Shown here in pieces: positions 1 through 6,664 of a stretch of 13,102 bases of DNA (its first letter is position 1; every line of letters starts with the position of its first letter). The notes beneath the pieces were generated by a model. That model was not told the origin of the DNA. It did not search any database and saw nothing but the letters and a program-made list of their open reading frames with translations. The position numbers were made by a program, and so were the translations under genes. Source of the DNA: CAZAQB01 sp964487155 (GTDB lineage Bacteria > Pseudomonadota > Gammaproteobacteria > Nitrococcales > Nitrococcaceae); the NCBI GenBank assembly GCA_964487155.1, contig CAZAQB010000097.1, forward strand, positions 1 to 13,102, written 5' to 3'.

Positions 1-127
1 CTCCTTCGAAAAGTCCCTTGTGAAACCAATATCCTACGCGATATCAGCACAAATTTATGAAACCTTCGGGCTAGAAAGGCGACTCAATCCAGGCTTACCT
101 TCGGGGGTGTGGCCGCTTCCGAACGTC

Positions 128-157
128 GCCTATCTGCGCCCATCGGTGTTCATCTGC
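128..157. repeat. Short 10-bp-period degenerate repeat
   Basis: Three consecutive 10-bp units can be read: GCCTATCTGC (128-137), GCCCATCGGT (138-147) and GTTCATCTGC (148-157), consensus GYYYATCNGY. On the minus strand the pattern resembles the GCAGATGAAC-type degenerate intergenic repeats that I recall from environmental proteobacterial genomes. It begins about 30 bp beyond the stop of acetoacetyl-CoA synthetase, within the only relatively AT-rich part of the window. It shows no coding character. Its role is unknown and three units could be chance. Confidence 0.35.
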
Positions 158-186
158 GGCTAACTCATCTCACCAACGCTGGCGTC

Positions 187-2163
187 TCACCGAAACAGCT
201 CGGAGATGCCGGCGATCTGGTCGAGGGATTCCGGGTTGGTCAGGGCCTCGCGGTTGGGCACCCGGTCGCCGCTCAGCACCCGGGTGACCGCCACTTCCAC
301 CTTCTTGCCGCTGCGCGTGTAGGGGATCTGGTCCACGGCCGCGATCTTGGCGGGGACATGCCGGGGGCTGGCCCCCTCCTTGATGCGCCGCCGAATCTCC
401 GAGGTAAGCTCGGCGGTAAGCTGCTCGCCTTCGTTCATCACTACCAGCAGTACCACCCGCACGTCGCCCTTCCAGGGCTGGCCCACCACCAGGCTGTCGG
501 CGATCTGCGGCAGGGTTTCCACCTGGCGGTAGATCTCGGCGGTGCCGATACGCACGCCGCCGGGATTGAGGGTGGCGTCGGAGCGGCCATGGATGACGCA
601 ACCGCCGTGCTCGTTGAAGCTGATGAAGTCGCCGTGGGCCCAGACACCGGGGAAGGTCTCGAAGTAGGCCTTGCGGTACTTGGCCATGTCCGGGTCATCC
701 CAGAAGGCGACCGGCATGCAGGGTGCCGGCCGGGTGCAGACCAGTTCGCCCTTCGCTCCCACCACGTCCCGGCCCTGCTCGTCGAAGGCCTTCACGTCCA
801 TGCCCAGCATGGCGCACTGGATTTCGCCGCGGCGCACCGGAAGGATGGGACAGGCACCCACGAAACAAGACACGATGTCGGTGCCGCCGGAAATGGAGCC
901 GAGCAGCACGTCGGCCTTGATGGCCTCGTAGACGTAGTCGAAGTCCTCTGGCAGTAGCGGCGAGCCGGTGGAGAAGATCACCTGCAGCGCGGAGAGGTCG
1001 TGGTCATCCCCGGGCCGCAGCCCCTTGTTGCGGCAGCCGCCGATGAACTTGGCGCTGGTGCCGAAATGGGTGAGCCCCTCGTCCTCGGCCAGCTGCCAGA
1101 GCACATCCAGGTCGGGGTAGGCGGGCGAGCCCTCGAACAGCACCACCCGGGCGCCGGTGAGCAGCCCCGATACCAGCCAGTTCCACATCATCCAGCCGGT
1201 GGTGGTGAAGTACAGGAAGCGGTCGCCGGGCTTGAGATCGCCGTGCAGGATCAGTTCCTTGCTGTGCTGCAGGAGGGTGCCGCCGGCGCCGTGGACGATG
1301 CACTTGGGGACGCCGGTGGTGCCGCTGGAGTAGAGGATGTAGACCGGATGGTCGAAGGGCAGCTGGGCGAACTCCGGCGCCTGGCCGGCGCCGGCGGCCA
1401 GGGCGTCTCCCCAGGCGGTGATGTGTTCGCCCTCGGGCCGCTCCAGCCCCGGCAGCAGGTCCACCACCACCACGTGCTCGATGGAGGGGATGCGCCGGCG
1501 CAGCTCGGGGATCTGCTCGCGCCGGTCAAAGCGCTTGCCGTTATAGCTGTAGCCGTTCACCGCCAGCAGCAACCGGGGTTCGATCTGGCCGAAACGGTCG
1601 CAGATGCCGTTCACGCCGAAGTCCGGAGAGGCCGACGACCAGATGGCGCCCAGGGCGGTGGTGGCCAGCATGGCCACCAGGGCCTCCTGGGTGTTGCCCA
1701 CCACCGCCGCCACCCGGTCCCCCTGCTGGATCCCCTGCCGGCGCAGGAACGCCTGGAAGGCGCCCACCGCCTCAAGCAATTCGGCATGGCTCAGGCGCTC
1801 GGTATCCCGGGACTCGCTCACCGCGGTGACGGCCAGTTCCGCGCCGGCGCCGTCCAGGGCGCGGCGCAGCAGGTTCTCGGCGAAGTTCAGCCGGGCGCCA
1901 GGGAACCACTGCGCCCCCGGCATGCGGGCATCGGCCAGCACCCGCTCGTAGCCCTGGCTGGCGCGCACCCCGGTGTACTCCCAGACCCTGGCCCAGAAAG
2001 GCTCCAGCTCCTCGACGGACCAGCGGTGAAGGGCATGGTAGTCAGCAAAAGGCCCATGGCCGCGCTCCGCCAGCCAGGCCATGAACCGGGCCATGTTGCT
2101 GTTTTTCAGCTCGTAGGCTGAAGGCTCGCGGAGAATGGGGAATTGCCGGCTGTCGGTGGTCAT
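187..2163 (-). CDS. aacS: Acetoacetyl-CoA synthetase
   Basis: Predicted to activate acetoacetate with ATP and CoA to acetoacetyl-CoA (EC 6.2.1.16) in the cytosol, feeding ketone-body, PHB or leucine-catabolism carbon into thiolase. The 658 residues match the family's usual ~650. The acetyl-CoA-synthetase-like N-terminal region (about 20-110) is followed by the adenylate-forming core. Visible motifs are the P-loop YSSGTTGVPK (278-287), the GWMMWNWL segment (323-330), SISGGTDI (423-430) at the A5 position, HGDF with the ATP-ribose-binding Asp (510-513), GRSDATLNPGGVRIG (526-540) and the catalytic Lys in RSGK (620). The start at 2163 is chosen because homology begins there and AGGA lies about 7 nt upstream; the frame stays open to 2517, but the extra 118 residues are low-complexity and not family-like. 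A plus-strand 3-hydroxybutyrate dehydrogenase remnant lies upstream, consistent with a former ketone-body cluster. Confidence 0.95.
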   Translation of the reverse strand: MTTDSRQFPILREPSAYELKNSNMARFMAWLAERGHGPFADYHALHRWSVEELEPFWARVWEYTGVRASQGYERVLADARMPGAQWFPGARLNFAENLLRRALDGAGAELAVTAVSESRDTERLSHAELLEAVGAFQAFLRRQGIQQGDRVAAVVGNTQEALVAMLATTALGAIWSSASPDFGVNGICDRFGQIEPRLLLAVNGYSYNGKRFDRREQIPELRRRIPSIEHVVVVDLLPGLERPEGEHITAWGDALAAGAGQAPEFAQLPFDHPVYILYSSGTTGVPKCIVHGAGGTLLQHSKELILHGDLKPGDRFLYFTTTGWMMWNWLVSGLLTGARVVLFEGSPAYPDLDVLWQLAEDEGLTHFGTSAKFIGGCRNKGLRPGDDHDLSALQVIFSTGSPLLPEDFDYVYEAIKADVLLGSISGGTDIVSCFVGACPILPVRRGEIQCAMLGMDVKAFDEQGRDVVGAKGELVCTRPAPCMPVAFWDDPDMAKYRKAYFETFPGVWAHGDFISFNEHGGCVIHGRSDATLNPGGVRIGTAEIYRQVETLPQIADSLVVGQPWKGDVRVVLLVVMNEGEQLTAELTSEIRRRIKEGASPRHVPAKIAAVDQIPYTRSGKKVEVAVTRVLSGDRVPNREALTNPESLDQIAGISELFR

Positions 2164-2271
2164 GCTGGGTGTCCTGCGGGTGGGCGATGGCGCGCGGCTG
2201 GCGGGCGCCATTGCAGCGCTCCGAGTCTGGGCTTGACAGTAGTCGGCGCCCCCGGGAGCGTCAACCGGGGC

Positions 2272-2349
2272 GGCTTTCTGTGCAGCGATGCCGCGAGCCA
2301 GATCACCGGCACCTCGCTGCCGGTGGACAGCGGCTGGACCGCCCAGTAG
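2272..2349 (+). pseudogene. 3' remnant of D-3-hydroxybutyrate dehydrogenase
   Basis: One plus-strand frame reads GGFLCSDAASQITGTSLPVDSGWTAQ in pieces GGFLCSDAA, SQITGTS, LPVDSGWTAQ and then stops at 2347-2349. This closely matches the C-terminal end of bacterial D-3-hydroxybutyrate dehydrogenases (BdhA, SDR family), which typically finish FLCSDAA...ITG...LPVDGGWTAQ. Upstream of 2272 the frame loses all SDR similarity and runs antisense into the start of acetoacetyl-CoA synthetase, so only about 26 of ~260 codons remain and no active site is present. The enzyme would interconvert 3-hydroxybutyrate and acetoacetate, the substrate of the neighbouring synthetase. That makes a decayed partner gene the best explanation. 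The family match is from memory; the C-terminus of another SDR is the main alternative. Confidence 0.7.
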
Positions 2350-2362
2350 CTGCCTGCGGCGC

Positions 2363-2860
2363 TCAGCCGCCCTGCAGGCGGGATTCGATGGCGGCGCGCA
2401 GGTCGATGATGCGCCGGGTGTTGGCTCCCAGGTCGCCGCGACCGGTCCGCGAGGCGGAACGCAGCTGCAGCCGGCTCGGGCCGCTCTCGGGGCCTTCCAC
2501 CCGCAGCGTGACGTCATCCGCGAACCCCCATACAGGCGTGTGGGCGATGGCCTGCAGGCGCCGGGCCTGCCGGTCGAGGCGGGCGATCTCCCAGCCCCGC
2601 GCCCGGACCTCCAGCAGGGCGGCCTCCAGCACTCGCTCAGGGGGCACTTCGTGGACGCTGGGGCGACGTTCCGGGAATGGAGAGAAGCGTTCCGTCTCCA
2701 CGCTGTTGCGCGTGAAATAGGTGGCGAGCCGGGTGGCGATGCCCGGCGGCTCCAGCAGCGGCGGATGGTTGGCTGCCAGGCCCGCCAGCACCAGGATCAC
2801 AACCAGCAGGGCCAGGGCGCCGAGGGGCTTCAGCAGCCGGCCGGGCAGCTCTCTTAGCAT
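2363..2860 (-). CDS. DUF1499 family membrane-anchored protein
   Basis: A 165-residue protein of unknown biochemical function. A single hydrophobic segment (about residues 13-30) sits near the N-terminus after a basic start and should act as an uncleaved membrane anchor, leaving the rest probably periplasmic. The soluble part is a DUF1499 domain: RLQAIAHTPVWGFADDVTLRV (101-121 in two overlapping blocks) and RSASRTGRGDLGANTRRI (134-151) correspond to the family's conserved FADDV and RSxSRxGxxDLGxN signatures. The ATG at 2860 lies 7 nt after the stop of the upstream SDR gene and has only a weak ribosome-binding site (GGTAG), so it probably depends on translational coupling. It is the last gene of the gpmA-SDR-DUF1499 run. 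No catalytic residues are recognisable. Confidence 0.85.
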   Translation of the reverse strand: MLRELPGRLLKPLGALALLVVILVLAGLAANHPPLLEPPGIATRLATYFTRNSVETERFSPFPERRPSVHEVPPERVLEAALLEVRARGWEIARLDRQARRLQAIAHTPVWGFADDVTLRVEGPESGPSRLQLRSASRTGRGDLGANTRRIIDLRAAIESRLQGG

Positions 2861-2867
2861 CGCCGAT

Positions 2868-3590
2868 CTACCATGGCTGGACCTCCCCCCGCCGCAGCAG
2901 GCGGCCGTTGGGGCCGTCTGCCGGCAGTTGCAGTGCCGCCACGACGTCCGCGGCCGCCTCGGCAGCCTCTCGCGGCGCCCGCGGGCCTCCCATGGAGGTT
3001 CTCACCCAGCCGGGATCCACGGCGTTTACCAGCATACCCTCGGGAGCGAGCTCCGCGGCCAGCTGGCAGGTGATGGCGTTGAGCAGCGCCTTGGACAGGC
3101 GATAGGCGGGGAAGCCCGCCTGGATGCGGGCGAGCTGGGCATAGCCGCTGGTGAGATTGACGATCCGGCCGTGGCCCTGGCGGCGCATCAGCGGCACCAG
3201 GGCCTGGCTGACCCGCAGCGCGCCCAGGGCATTGGTGTCCAGGTGGCGCTGCAGCTCGTTCATGGGCAGCGCCAGCAGCCCGGGCCCCTGTTGGCTCGCG
3301 GCGTGTTCCGGGAAAATGCCGGCGTTGTTTACCAGCGCGTCCAGACGCTCGAAGCGGCGCTCCAGGTAGTCCGCCAGCCGCTCCACGGCTTCCGGCCGGG
3401 TCACGTCCACCGGCTGGCAGCTCACCGCCAGGCCGTCGCTCTGCAACCGGTCGGCGGCGGCCTTGCCCGCCAGGGCGTCCCGGCTGGTGATCACCGCCTC
3501 GAAACCCTCCCGGGCCAGCGCGCGGGCCACCTCAAAGCCCAGTCCCCGATTGCCACCGGTGACCACGGCGACGGGCCGGGAGACAGGCAC
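2868..3590 (-). CDS. Short-chain dehydrogenase/reductase (SDR)
   Basis: A classical NAD(P)-dependent SDR of 240 residues, cytosolic, substrate unknown. The Rossmann cofactor motif TGGNRGLG is at 11-18 and NNAG at 88-91. The catalytic tetrad can be assigned as N120, S148, Y163 and K167 (the YxxxK in AYRLSK), followed by the cofactor-facing DPGWVRTSMGG stretch (192-202). The GNRGLG wording and VRTSMGG end recall carbonyl-reductase-like SDRs acting on small aldehydes or ketones, but this is only a resemblance. NADPH preference is suggested by R16 within the glycine motif and by the basic residue after the second strand (SR at 36-37). The start is a GTG at 3590; its Shine-Dalgarno (GAGG) overlaps the TGA stop of gpmA, 10 nt upstream, which indicates translational coupling. 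Confidence 0.9.
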   Translation of the reverse strand: MPVSRPVAVVTGGNRGLGFEVARALAREGFEAVITSRDALAGKAAADRLQSDGLAVSCQPVDVTRPEAVERLADYLERRFERLDALVNNAGIFPEHAASQQGPGLLALPMNELQRHLDTNALGALRVSQALVPLMRRQGHGRIVNLTSGYAQLARIQAGFPAYRLSKALLNAITCQLAAELAPEGMLVNAVDPGWVRTSMGGPRAPREAAEAAADVVAALQLPADGPNGRLLRRGEVQPW

Positions 3591-3600
3591 GACGCTGGCC

Positions 3601-4305
3601 TCAGGCCCCCGCCAGTTCGCGCAGGTAATAGCTGCGCTGGGGCGTGAGGTCGGTATCCAGCTCGTAGATCAGCGGCTCACCGGTGGGCACTTCCACCCCC
3701 GTGATGGCGTCATCGCCGATCCGGTCGAGATGCTTGATCAGGGCCCGCAGGCTGTTGCCGTGGGCGGAGATCAGCAGGGTGTCCACTTCCCGCAGCCGCG
3801 GCGCCACCGTGCTCTCCCAGTAGGGCAGTACCCGCTCCAGGGTAATGGCCAGCGACTCCGTGGCCGGCAGGGACGCCGTTGGCAGGCCCCGGTAGCGGGG
3901 ATCGAAGCGGGGATGGCGGGGATCCTCCGGGTCCAGGGCCGGTGGCGGGGTGTCGAAGCTGCGCCGCCAGACATGCACCTGTTCGGCACCGTACTGCTCT
4001 GCGGTCTCGGCTTTGTTGAGACCGGTGAGGGCGCCATAGTGACGTTCGTTGAGACGCCAGTCCTTGGTCACCGGGATCCACATCTGGTCCATGGTGTCCA
4101 GAGTGATCCAGCAGGTGCGGATGGCCCGCTTCAGCACCGAGGTGAAAGCGCAGTCGAACCGATAGCCGTGTTCCGCCAGCAGCCGGCCGGCCGCCTCGGC
4201 CTCGGCCCGGCCGCGCTCGCTCAGATCCACGTCCTGCCAGCCGGTGAAGCGGTTCTCGAGGTTCCAGGTGCTCTGGCCGTGGCGCAGCAGGACGAGTCGT
4301 TTCAT
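3601..4305 (-). CDS. gpmA: 2,3-bisphosphoglycerate-dependent phosphoglycerate mutase
   Basis: Interconverts 3-phosphoglycerate and 2-phosphoglycerate in glycolysis/gluconeogenesis through a phosphohistidine intermediate, in the cytosol. The 234 residues fit the histidine-phosphatase-superfamily mutase length. Key parts are visible: LRHGQSTWN with the phosphorylated His9, R8, the NRFTGW substrate loop (18-23), RLNERHYGALTGLNK with acid/base Glu87 (84-98), and the second catalytic His182 in SAHGNSLRAL. The C-terminal YYLRELAGA tail is of the kind that gates the active site in dPGM. The start at 4305 follows GGGGAG by about 4 nt. It heads an apparent operon with the SDR (10-nt gap) and DUF1499 genes. 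A weak promoter-like TACACT box lies at 4339-4344. All catalytic residues are present. Confidence 0.96.
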   Translation of the reverse strand: MKRLVLLRHGQSTWNLENRFTGWQDVDLSERGRAEAEAAGRLLAEHGYRFDCAFTSVLKRAIRTCWITLDTMDQMWIPVTKDWRLNERHYGALTGLNKAETAEQYGAEQVHVWRRSFDTPPPALDPEDPRHPRFDPRYRGLPTASLPATESLAITLERVLPYWESTVAPRLREVDTLLISAHGNSLRALIKHLDRIGDDAITGVEVPTGEPLIYELDTDLTPQRSYYLRELAGA

Positions 4306-4338
4306 CGGGCTCCCCGGGTGGCTGGACGAAGGCGCCGT

Positions 4339-4344
4339 AGTGTA
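4339..4344 (-). promoter_or_regulatory. Possible -10 box for gpmA
   Basis: On the minus strand TACACT (4 of 6 to TATAAT) lies 34 nt before the gpmA start. The matching -35 position (4362-4367, CTGATC on the minus strand, 17-nt spacer) is poor. This is the best candidate in the 141-bp gap between the chemoreceptor and gpmA, but it is weak. Confidence 0.25.
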
Positions 4345-4366
4345 GCGCAGTCAGCGGCCCGGATCA

Positions 4367-4391
4367 GGGCCGGCGCAGCGCGCCGTGGCCC
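4367..4391 (-). terminator. GC-rich stem-loop downstream of chemoreceptor gene
   Basis: GGGCC GGCGC (4367-4376) can pair with GCGCC (4380-4384) and, after a 2-nt bulge, GGCCC (4387-4391), giving a 10-bp stem closed by a 3-nt loop. It sits 56-80 nt past the chemoreceptor stop and before gpmA. No U-tract follows on the minus strand, so it is not a classic intrinsic terminator. It may slow transcription or protect a 3' end. Confidence 0.35.
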
Positions 4392-4446
4392 GGTGGGGAG
4401 GGGCCGTGCCGACACCTCCCGCGCCCGTGGACGGTTACTCGCATGC

Positions 4447-6609
4447 TCAGAGCTGGAAGTGCCGCACCCGCTGGTCCAGATCCTCGGCGAGGCGGGCCAG
4501 TTCGGTGCCGGCCTGCTCGGTCTCGTCGGCGGCGTGGACCTGGTCGGCGGCGATGTCCCGGATGCTGGACAGGTTGCGGGACATCTCCACGGCCACCTGG
4601 CTCTGCTGCTCGGTGGCACCGGCGATGCGGGTATTCAGGTCGTGGATCGTGCCGACCGCGCCGGTGATGGCCTCCAGCGCCGTGCCGGCGTGCTCTGCAT
4701 CCGCCACCGACGCCCGCGCCAGCTCCGTGCTGGCCGACATGACCTCGACCGCGGAGCGGGTGCCGCCGCGCAGGCCCTCGATCATCTGCCGGATCTCCTC
4801 GGTAGAGTTCTGGGCCCGGGCGGCCAGGGTGCGCACCTCGTCGGCCACCACCGAGAAGCCCCGGCCATGGTCGCCGGCCCGGGCCGCCTCGATGGCCGCA
4901 TTGAGCGCCAGCAGGTTGGTCTGCTCGGAAATATTGCCGATGACGTCGAGGATGGAGCCGATGTTGTGGCTCTCCGACTCGACCCGGTTGACGACCTCGG
5001 CAGCCCCTTCCATGCGCCGGGACAGCTCACCGATGGAGCCCTGCATCTTGCCCACCGCCTGGCGGACCTCCGAGCACTGGCGGTCCGCCTCTGCGGTGGC
5101 CGCGGCGGCCTCGCCGGCATGCCGCGCCACCTCCTGGACTGCCGTACCCATCTGCTCCATGGCGGAGGCCACCTGATCGGTCTCCTGCTGCTGGCGCCGG
5201 CTGCCCCCCGAGGTGCGCCGCGTGATGTCGGCGAGGGTGGAAGAGGCCCCGGTGAGCGCTTTGCTGGAGCCGTCAATGCCGCCGATCAGGGCCCGCGTGT
5301 TCTCGGCGAAACGGTTGAACGCATCCACCAGCACGGCGAACTCGGAGGCACCCTTGCGCGACAGCCGCTGCCCCAGGTCGCCGTCGGCTGCCGCGCTCAG
5401 GGCCCGGGTGACGTCCGCCAGCACGCCGGAGATGCGCCGCTGCAGGCTGAACACCAGTCCGCTGAACAGCAGCACCAGGGCACCGGCGGCGATGCCGCCC
5501 CCGATCAGCAGGGTGCGCGCCTCGGCCACCACCGCGGCCGAGGCGGCTGCGGCTTGGTCGGCCATGCCCGCCACCTCGCCGGAGGCCAGATCCAGAGCGT
5601 CGCGCAGGGCGGCCCGGGCGCCCGCTGCCCGCTCCAGCACTTCGGGCATTGCGGCGCGCTGGGCCAGCATGGCCTGGCGGAGCCCGAACACCGACTGGTC
5701 ACCCTCCACCAGTAGCGCCACCAGACGGTTGCCGGCGTCTCCCAGGCCGGCCACGGCCTCGGTGAGCTTGGGGTGGGTGCGCCCGGCGGTGGTGAGTTCC
5801 TGCTGATACTGGTCCAGTTCGGCGATCAGCGGGGCGATGCGGTTGTGGCGCAGGCTGAGCAGCCTGTCCGGGGAGGTTTCCAGCATCATCTGCCGGCCGA
5901 GCCCGGTCAGGGCCAGGGCGTTGGCGCGCAGGGCGGTGCTGGCCTTCTGCACGGCGGTGAATTCGCTGTCCAGGCTGGCCGTGACCCGCTTGGCGAGCCG
6001 GTCGACTCCTTCAGCCTTGAAAGTTCCGGTCACAGGGTCGGGGCGCAGGCCTTTGAGCGCCATTCGAAGGCGGCGCTGTTCCAGCACGGCGCCGAATGCC
6101 AGCCGACCGGCGATGGCCTCGGCGTGGGTGCGGATCTCCTCGGTGGCCGCATCCAGCGCCTCGGCGGCGGGCCCCAGGCGCTCCGCCAGGGCGAGGCTTC
6201 GGGAGCGCGCCTGCAGCAGCGCGGAATCGGCGGCGCGCAGCTCGGCATAGGCTGCGTCCAGCCGCTCCAGAGCGCCACTGGCTCCGGGCTGACCGGCAAT
6301 GCCGGCGGCCAGGGCGTCGCGCTGGGCGGCGAAGCGGCGCTCCAGGGCGCCACGTTCCGGCAGTTGCTCCAGGTCCGCTCTCTGCCGGGCAGCCAGCACA
6401 TCGCTCTGCCGGCCGACGAAACCGCTCACCGCCAGTGCCAGGTTGCGGTTGGCGGCCTGGGCCGGCACCAGGTTCCCCAACAGTTGTTCCTCCTGGCTCG
6501 CCAGCCGCCCGGTGGAGGCAAGGCCCACCACCACCAGGCCGAGAATGGCGGCGCCGCCGACCACGACCCAGGTGGCCAGAACGCCGCGTATGGACAGTCG
6601 CAGTTTCAT
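4447..6609 (-). CDS. Methyl-accepting chemotaxis protein
   Basis: Inner-membrane chemoreceptor of 720 residues that would signal ligand state to CheA/CheW. TM1 is at about 9-31, then a long helical sensory region of about 335 residues (32-366), TM2 at 367-389, a HAMP linker (390-443) and an MCP signalling domain whose conserved hairpin tip (about 561-595) contains EQTNLLALNAAIEAARAG and FSVVADEVRTLA. No CheR/CheB-docking pentapeptide is present; it ends VRHFQL. The sensory region is mostly helical and larger than a single four-helix bundle (~150 residues), so it may hold two bundles or a HBM/PilJ-like arrangement; I cannot name the family. The ATG at 6609 is preferred over the one at 6615 because GGGAG lies 8 nt before the former and only 2 nt before the latter. 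It directly follows a periplasmic binding-protein gene (about 50 nt), suggesting that this protein delivers its ligand. Confidence 0.95.
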   Translation of the reverse strand: MKLRLSIRGVLATWVVVGGAAILGLVVVGLASTGRLASQEEQLLGNLVPAQAANRNLALAVSGFVGRQSDVLAARQRADLEQLPERGALERRFAAQRDALAAGIAGQPGASGALERLDAAYAELRAADSALLQARSRSLALAERLGPAAEALDAATEEIRTHAEAIAGRLAFGAVLEQRRLRMALKGLRPDPVTGTFKAEGVDRLAKRVTASLDSEFTAVQKASTALRANALALTGLGRQMMLETSPDRLLSLRHNRIAPLIAELDQYQQELTTAGRTHPKLTEAVAGLGDAGNRLVALLVEGDQSVFGLRQAMLAQRAAMPEVLERAAGARAALRDALDLASGEVAGMADQAAAASAAVVAEARTLLIGGGIAAGALVLLFSGLVFSLQRRISGVLADVTRALSAAADGDLGQRLSRKGASEFAVLVDAFNRFAENTRALIGGIDGSSKALTGASSTLADITRRTSGGSRRQQQETDQVASAMEQMGTAVQEVARHAGEAAAATAEADRQCSEVRQAVGKMQGSIGELSRRMEGAAEVVNRVESESHNIGSILDVIGNISEQTNLLALNAAIEAARAGDHGRGFSVVADEVRTLAARAQNSTEEIRQMIEGLRGGTRSAVEVMSASTELARASVADAEHAGTALEAITGAVGTIHDLNTRIAGATEQQSQVAVEMSRNLSSIRDIAADQVHAADETEQAGTELARLAEDLDQRVRHFQL

Positions 6610-6664
6610 GTTCATTGCTCCCTGGCCGAGGGCCAACGTGGTGGGGTGCCCCGCCGGCGGCGGC

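Noticed and set aside
2233..2238. Perfect TTGACA -35 on the plus strand
   Set aside because: The sequence 15-19 nt downstream is GC-only with no -10, and only a dehydrogenase remnant follows.
2164..2517. N-terminal extension of acetoacetyl-CoA synthetase to 2517
   Set aside because: Low-complexity Arg/Ala/Pro residues, overlaps the DUF1499 gene and the dehydrogenase remnant, and a good ribosome-binding site precedes the ATG at 2163.
3463..5715. Plus-strand 750-residue open frame across gpmA and the chemoreceptor
   Set aside because: It is antisense to two well-supported genes, rich in Gly/Ala/Arg/His with no recognisable domain; a shadow caused by high GC.
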